10,113 nt of DNA from Candidatus Poseidoniaceae archaeon (GTDB taxonomy: Archaea; Thermoplasmatota; Poseidoniia; Poseidoniales; Poseidoniaceae): positions 1 through 10,113 of the forward strand of contig JAKMFY010000212.1 in NCBI GenBank assembly GCA_022425185.1. The letters are read 5' to 3'. The notes under the pieces were generated by a model that ran no database searches, was not told the origin of the DNA, and saw only the letters and a list, made by a program, of their open reading frames with translations. Shown piece after piece: positions 5,592 through 10,113 of this stretch (its first letter is position 1; each line of letters opens with the position of its first letter). The position numbers and the translations under genes were made by a program.

Positions 5592-8500
5592 ATGGAGGAG
5601 GAAACTTCTGACCACGACCTCGTCGAAGACGAAGTCCTGCGAAAGAAGAATTTTGACCGTGGAATGGGCGTCGATTTAGATCGATTCCTTATCACAACCC
5701 CTCAACCTGAACCTGAAGTCGAAAAAGAAGAATCTGTAGAAGTTGTTGAAACCGATGCAGCAGTTGGTGAAATCGCTGATTTCTTTTCCGCAGCAAATAC
5801 AGAACGAAATGAACCAGGGATGGTGAAAAGAGACGGAACCGTTGATGCACCGGCTGCAGAAGATTCCGTCACCGATATCGCCGTACACGGTGAACGCCGT
5901 ATTGGATTTGGACTGCTTGTTGGCATGGTTTTGGTCTGGTCTGTTCTCGGATGGGTTGTTGGAACCGCATTACCACCACTGCTTGGAGGCCCACTTCTCA
6001 TCATCATGGGACTTTCCGGGCTATGGGCTGGAGAGAAATGGATTCCAATGCCAAGAATGCATTTGCTCGGTGTAACATGGGTCATTATCTCCATGAAAAT
6101 TCTCTATGGTTTTGCACTTGATGCGCATCACTGGGGTTGGTTTGATTCTTCACCCTTGGGTGCGGATGAGACCCTTGGAGTGTCTCTTCTTTCATTGATT
6201 GGATTCAACGTATACATTGCTCAACGTCATAATGACGATGCAATCGCTGCGCAAGCAACATTGGTCTTGCTCGCTCTTGGAAGTGCTACTGGGGCGCTCT
6301 ATGACGAAATCGGTGTCGCAACAATGATCTTGTTGGGTACGCTTTCTATGCACGGCTTAGCCGTCTTCAGGAACTCAGGTAACTTGGCAAGTCTAGGTAT
6401 TGCAGTTTCCTATCTGTGGATTGGACTCCATTCTTTTTCCCAAGAATGGGAAATTGCTGGTATTGAGATTGTCTCATTCGACGATGAACTTCTCCTCTTC
6501 ATGCTCATGTTTGCAGTTACTGCAACCAATGCGGTCATCGCAACACAATTCCACAAAGCGGACAACTGGTTCTCAGAGGCTGCCAAAGCATTGGGGCTTG
6601 GAAAACCAGGACTATGGGCAATATCTGTTGGTTTGGGAATGATCGGTGCGCTTCTCGCCATCGCTGCAAACAGAACTGAAACAGGCTATGCATTAGCCCA
6701 ATTACTGCTTCTCATCAGTGCATTCGGAGCCTCGTATCTTACTGTCCGTGGGGTCGACTGGAAGCGTTTAGCTCCATTTATCCTCATTCCAGCACCGTTC
6801 TTATTGGCACTGGTCATCCTCATGAGTACGGGTGTTTTCTCAATCCCAATCGCTGACTTGAATGGATACAGCCTCTATGCAGTTCTGACTGCGCTATTCA
6901 CTTCCATCGCCTTACTGAGCAACCAGCAAGCCGTATCTGACCATGTTCTATGGATGGGTGGAATCGTCATTGTCATCCTATTGACGCTGCTTATCCCTGC
7001 TGAAGTCGAAGGATGGCGCTTACTGGTTGCACAGGGATCCGTCTGGATTGGCCTTGCATGGCTTGGTGTCCAGCGAAAGTCTCCTTCAATCTCAGGCGTT
7101 GCTGTTCTTGTACCGTGGATTTGGTTGTTGATGTTCGCAACCGATATTGAATCCCGGATGTTCTCAAATGATTTCATTCCTGTCGTTTTGAATGAACAAC
7201 ATGTAGCTGCATGGATGCTTATTCTTATTCTACAGCAATTGTATGTTAACGTCAGTCAGGGCGAATCAACGCTAAACCTGGCTGGCCGCCTTGCCGGGTT
7301 GAGTGAATTAAGCGCTCGAGCCCGTGATTCAGGATTGCTCCAATTGTGGAATCTTTCCTTCATCGTCTCGCTCGTTACCGTGTGGGGTATTGCTCGTGTG
7401 GACGGACTACCCGCTTGGGGATTACTCGCTGTGATGGGAGCCATTCTCATCTTCCATGGAACTTTAGTTGCCCTCGAACAGCATCGTGGTCAACCGCGGA
7501 CAATGCTCGTTGCTTGGAGCATATTCGCTCTTTTCTTTGGATGGAAGTTCGGCCATACTTCGCTTTATGCAGCAAGTCTGGTAGCAGGGTGTTCGCTCCT
7601 TCTGGTTCATTCGGACAAACTGTTCCAAGATGATGATGAAGCGAAAAAGAATCAATCGAACAGCATCGTTACGCTGCAACTTCTCATCATGTGTGGTTTA
7701 CTTGCAATGCCTGCTTTGCGAGAAGCTGATGCATTGGAACTTACCAATTCTGAGTGGTTCCCAACGGGTGTTGAAGATGCAACCTTCATGGCAATACTCT
7801 CTCTTGGGACACTTTACCACTTCTTGCGACGAGTCTTGTTAATGGACAAATTGCTTCCACCAACATTAGCCAGTGTAGCAATGATTTCGACCATGTTATA
7901 CACAGGTGTTGCTCTTGAAGCAAATCTGATCACAACGTTTGCAATTCTCAGTTTCGTTGGTGCTGGGGGCTATCTCGCAGTTCAAGGTGAATGGCGATCC
8001 GGTATGCGCTCCGTGGCTCGAAAAGAAGAGCGTTTACAGGAATTACAATTCAAACAAAATACCCAGGCCTATCTCAATCAGTCTTCCAAGGATACTGGCG
8101 TAACGCTCATCGATCCGAAACTTATCGAGTTGGCTGAGAAGCAAAAGAAGCGAGCAAAGCGAACTGGCATTTCTCAACCAGATGACTTGGAAGTAGGAGA
8201 TATTCAACACCGACCGACAATCGTTCTCTCATTCCTTGGCGTTTCCATACTCGCCTCGATTATGTTCGCGTTCCTTGGTGGTGACCAGACAACGGCAATC
8301 GTTCTCTGTGCAAGCATCTCAATTCTCTTCATCAGTTTAGCACGTGTTCGTGCTGAATCTCTGAAGTTACGATTGGTTGACGTTCTTGGAGTTGAAATCC
8401 CAATTGCAGTCACTATGGCTGGGCTTGTTCTCGTCCATCTAGCTGGACGGGCCAGTCAAGGTACTGTCTTCCTCGAAGAGCAATTTGATTTGCTGGTGTT

Positions 8501-9395
8501 AATGGCCAGCCTGATTCTCCTTGGCGGATTTAGTCTCCTCAATCGTAGCGATCTCGGCGTACGAATTCCAAACGTATTGGATATGGTTGTTGGGCTCCTT
8601 GTCATCGATCGTCTGTTTGGAATCCTTGCAGGTGGAGAACTACCACTTCCAATGCTTACCAATCCGTTTGAATTTGAAGCGCTTTCATGGACAATTCCTG
8701 TCTTCAGTCTTGAGATTGTTCTGATTACTGCAGCCTTGCTGTGGGATTGGGTTGAACGTCAACGTCGTGTACGAGGGCTTCAGGATCATCGAGGCGCTCT
8801 CGGCCGCGTCTCATTCGGATTCTCAGTTCTGCTCCTCTCATTCGGACCTGCTGGACTTATCGCTCTTGGATTGATGTTCAACAAGGGATGGGTATGGAAG
8901 CAACCAGCTGTCCTCATGCTCGGAATGATGGTCTTACCGTTCGCTCTGAACAGTTTGCTTTGGTGGATTGAAGTTGAATTTGATGTTGCAATTGTTGACA
9001 TCTGGCTCTCTTCTCTTATCTTTGGAGCGCTAAACCTCATCGCAGCAGCATTTGCAACAGCAACAAATCGCGGGTTATGGATTTCTGCAGTTCTCTGGGC
9101 CTCACAGGTCTTGTTTATTCTCAGTGGAATCATCGCTCCTGATCTCCTCATCTTCGTCCTTGAACTGCTCGCTATGTCGGTAACATCGTGGGTTATTGGC
9201 GTACTCACATTACGACGTGGATGGAGAATCATTGGATTCCTCAACCTGATTGTGGCATGGATTGTTGCTGGCGTTCTTATCTACCAAGGTATGACTCCAC
9301 TATCTGGATTTGTACTCTTACTCGTAACAGCTGCTCTGCTTGCAGTGATTACCTACTTGACCCAATCAAGAGACGAATTGCTTGCACGTCAATGA
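5592..9395 (+). CDS. Giant polytopic membrane protein of unknown function (~37 membrane segments)
   Basis: The protein has about 1267 residues. Residues 1-104 are soluble and strongly acidic (many Glu, Asp and Val), probably cytoplasmic. From residue 105 almost everything is hydrophobic: by eye about 24 membrane segments to residue 799, a charged loop at 800-875 (nt 7989-8216) with a helical Lys/Glu/Gln part and a basic KQKKRAKR, then about 13 more segments. The C-terminus is short and polar. Connecting loops are short, with no visible nucleotide-binding motif, glycosyltransferase DxD core, protease motif or metal cluster. A few charged residues lie inside hydrophobic segments, e.g. VIDRLFG around nt 8600. 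The split by one central loop suggests two halves, perhaps from fusion or repeated duplication, but I see no obvious sequence repeat. I do not recognise the family. Many-segment transporters or lipid-linked glycan enzymes are possible classes, without positive evidence. The gene is divergent from pckA and its stop overlaps that of the convergent mutase. Confidence 0.92.
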   Translation: MEEETSDHDLVEDEVLRKKNFDRGMGVDLDRFLITTPQPEPEVEKEESVEVVETDAAVGEIADFFSAANTERNEPGMVKRDGTVDAPAAEDSVTDIAVHGERRIGFGLLVGMVLVWSVLGWVVGTALPPLLGGPLLIIMGLSGLWAGEKWIPMPRMHLLGVTWVIISMKILYGFALDAHHWGWFDSSPLGADETLGVSLLSLIGFNVYIAQRHNDDAIAAQATLVLLALGSATGALYDEIGVATMILLGTLSMHGLAVFRNSGNLASLGIAVSYLWIGLHSFSQEWEIAGIEIVSFDDELLLFMLMFAVTATNAVIATQFHKADNWFSEAAKALGLGKPGLWAISVGLGMIGALLAIAANRTETGYALAQLLLLISAFGASYLTVRGVDWKRLAPFILIPAPFLLALVILMSTGVFSIPIADLNGYSLYAVLTALFTSIALLSNQQAVSDHVLWMGGIVIVILLTLLIPAEVEGWRLLVAQGSVWIGLAWLGVQRKSPSISGVAVLVPWIWLLMFATDIESRMFSNDFIPVVLNEQHVAAWMLILILQQLYVNVSQGESTLNLAGRLAGLSELSARARDSGLLQLWNLSFIVSLVTVWGIARVDGLPAWGLLAVMGAILIFHGTLVALEQHRGQPRTMLVAWSIFALFFGWKFGHTSLYAASLVAGCSLLLVHSDKLFQDDDEAKKNQSNSIVTLQLLIMCGLLAMPALREADALELTNSEWFPTGVEDATFMAILSLGTLYHFLRRVLLMDKLLPPTLASVAMISTMLYTGVALEANLITTFAILSFVGAGGYLAVQGEWRSGMRSVARKEERLQELQFKQNTQAYLNQSSKDTGVTLIDPKLIELAEKQKKRAKRTGISQPDDLEVGDIQHRPTIVLSFLGVSILASIMFAFLGGDQTTAIVLCASISILFISLARVRAESLKLRLVDVLGVEIPIAVTMAGLVLVHLAGRASQGTVFLEEQFDLLVLMASLILLGGFSLLNRSDLGVRIPNVLDMVVGLLVIDRLFGILAGGELPLPMLTNPFEFEALSWTIPVFSLEIVLITAALLWDWVERQRRVRGLQDHRGALGRVSFGFSVLLLSFGPAGLIALGLMFNKGWVWKQPAVLMLGMMVLPFALNSLLWWIEVEFDVAIVDIWLSSLIFGALNLIAAAFATATNRGLWISAVLWASQVLFILSGIIAPDLLIFVLELLAMSVTSWVIGVLTLRRGWRIIGFLNLIVAWIVAGVLIYQGMTPLSGFVLLLVTAALLAVITYLTQSRDELLARQ

Positions 9396-10113
9396 GCCAC
9401 TGGGTTGAATGTTCTTATCAGAAAATTCTGAATTGAACGCAACATGAGCATTGCATCAAACCCAGGTTTTGCTTGTGCAAATCGAAGAGATACACTGGTC
9501 TTTGCTTGAGTTCCGCTGTTACGAATTCCAAGACTGACATCGTTTCCGTTCAATTGACATCGAATAAGCATCAAATTCGGCTCTCCTTCCAGTCCCGTTC
9601 GTTGCCAGTTTGTCACCTCTCCAGCAAGGGCGAGATGCGTTATAGCCATTGATTCTACAGAATCTGCATACTGATTTTTACCATCCCACATCCATCGATT
9701 TGGATTGGTCACACTTACGCGTCGCTTCCATCCTTTTTCCATCGAACTTGAGGAAGAATGCTGCATTGAAAGTAAGGACATGATCAACGTCATTGCACCG
9801 TCACCGACCAAACTCCATGTTGAGCCATTTGGATGAGGCGAGGGTAAGACAAGATGGCCTGAATCTTCAATACCTAACATGATTGGATAAGCGTCACCTG
9901 TAAGTGGATGATTCTTGGAAAGAGCATGAGAAAGCCAGCGATCGCCAACTGCAGTTTCAATTCCCTTCATCGATTCTTGCTCATGGACTGATGTAAGAAG
10001 CGTCAGGTTTGATTCAATGCTTGCGGCAACAATCCAATCAGCATTCAAAGAAGAAAGAAGTGCGTCAGCGATATCATCACCATCAACAACACAAATCCCG
10101 TCGTTTGTTTCTT
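9389..10113 (-). CDS. Phosphohexomutase (phosphomannomutase/phosphoglucomutase/phosphoglucosamine mutase family), C-terminal part
   Basis: Alpha-D-phosphohexomutase, which moves a phosphate between C1 and C6 of a hexose or hexosamine via a phosphoserine and a bisphosphate intermediate. The gene runs off the right edge: the frame is open to 10111 and 240 residues are visible. The segment reading DGICVVDGDDIADALLSS (10099-10046) matches the sequence just after the DGDGDR metal loop, so that loop and the catalytic Ser lie outside. Next come AVGDRW (about 9949-9932), the sugar-binding GIEDSGH (9874-9854), VGDGAMT (9808-9788) of domain 3, and the domain-4 phosphate loop RNSGTQAK (9523-9500). That loop departs from the usual RPSGTEPK, Glu being Gln and both Pro replaced. 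Substrate preference cannot be judged here. The TTG at 10048 is an internal leucine, not a start. The stop lies inside the last codons of the convergent membrane-protein gene (7-nt overlap). Confidence 0.92.
   Translation of the reverse strand, partial: ETNDGICVVDGDDIADALLSSLNADWIVAASIESNLTLLTSVHEQESMKGIETAVGDRWLSHALSKNHPLTGDAYPIMLGIEDSGHLVLPSPHPNGSTWSLVGDGAMTLIMSLLSMQHSSSSSMEKGWKRRVSVTNPNRWMWDGKNQYADSVESMAITHLALAGEVTNWQRTGLEGEPNLMLIRCQLNGNDVSLGIRNSGTQAKTSVSLRFAQAKPGFDAMLMLRSIQNFLIRTFNPVAH

Noticed and set aside
5478..5615. N-terminal extension of pckA by 46 codons
   Set aside because: The extra segment has no family similarity, runs across the divergent control region and overlaps the first codons of the opposite gene; ATG 5477 gives the normal length.
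5702..6094. 130-codon open frame on the minus strand, Ser/Thr/Pro-rich
   Set aside because: It is an antisense shadow of the acidic N-terminus and first membrane segments of the giant protein, with no independent evidence of coding.
8786..9244. 152-codon open frame on the minus strand, Arg/Pro/Ser-rich
   Set aside because: It is antisense to the hydrophobic membrane-protein gene; its composition is what the complement of Leu/Val/Ile-rich codons produces, and it has no domain or start signal.
9389..10048. Complete small gene starting at TTG 10048
   Set aside because: The frame stays open to the window edge, and the upstream codons continue the phosphohexomutase sequence, so this is an internal leucine of a truncated gene.
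1..10113. A defence, mobile-element or CRISPR system
   Set aside because: No transposase, integrase, nuclease, toxin, direct-repeat array or attachment site is visible, and the tRNA gene has no repeated 3' fragment nearby that would mark an integration.

Overview
The window looks like a chromosomal segment from a marine planktonic archaeon, most plausibly Marine Group II (Poseidoniales). This is inferred, not proven. In favour: an intact tRNA-Arg with archaeal-style D-arm and T-arm and no encoded CCA, AT-rich promoter-like cores at TATA distance, densely packed genes, moderate base composition, and a surface-type membrane protein with a long acidic, low-complexity cytoplasmic tail. Several enzymes are nevertheless of types usually described from bacteria or eukaryotes (fused RibD, ATP-dependent PEPCK, a sphingosine-kinase-like lipid kinase), as expected of a mesophilic archaeon with many acquired genes. 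A phylogeny of any of these proteins would settle the taxon.

Layout from left to right. 1-1062 (+) is the 3' part of a single-pass membrane protein with a repetitive acidic tail. It converges on 1075-2157 (-), a diacylglycerol/sphingosine-kinase-type lipid kinase. An 89-nt divergent control region separates that kinase from ribD (2247-3272, +), the bifunctional deaminase/reductase of riboflavin synthesis. ribD runs into the 3' end of a tRNA-Arg(TCG) gene (3285-3358, -). Upstream of the tRNA on the same strand are a small DUF4190-like membrane protein (3414-3845, -) and pckA, the ATP-type phosphoenolpyruvate carboxykinase (3885-5477, -). A 114-nt divergent region separates pckA from a very large polytopic membrane protein of unknown function (5592-9395, +, about 1267 residues and about 37 predicted membrane segments). 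That gene overlaps by 7 nt, tail to tail, the 3' end of a phosphohexomutase (9389 to the right edge, -).

Metabolically, pckA and the phosphohexomutase fit a heterotroph that makes sugar phosphates from organic or amino acids, PEPCK feeding gluconeogenesis and the mutase feeding glycan or nucleotide-sugar synthesis. They are not an operon here: the large membrane-protein gene lies between them. ribD supplies flavin cofactors. No stretch over 300 bases lacks a gene; the longest gap is the 114-nt pckA upstream region. I see no CRISPR array, transposase, integrase, rRNA or phage gene. I do not see a clear new multi-gene system; the best candidate for undescribed biology is the giant membrane protein, followed by the sphingosine-kinase-like enzyme.
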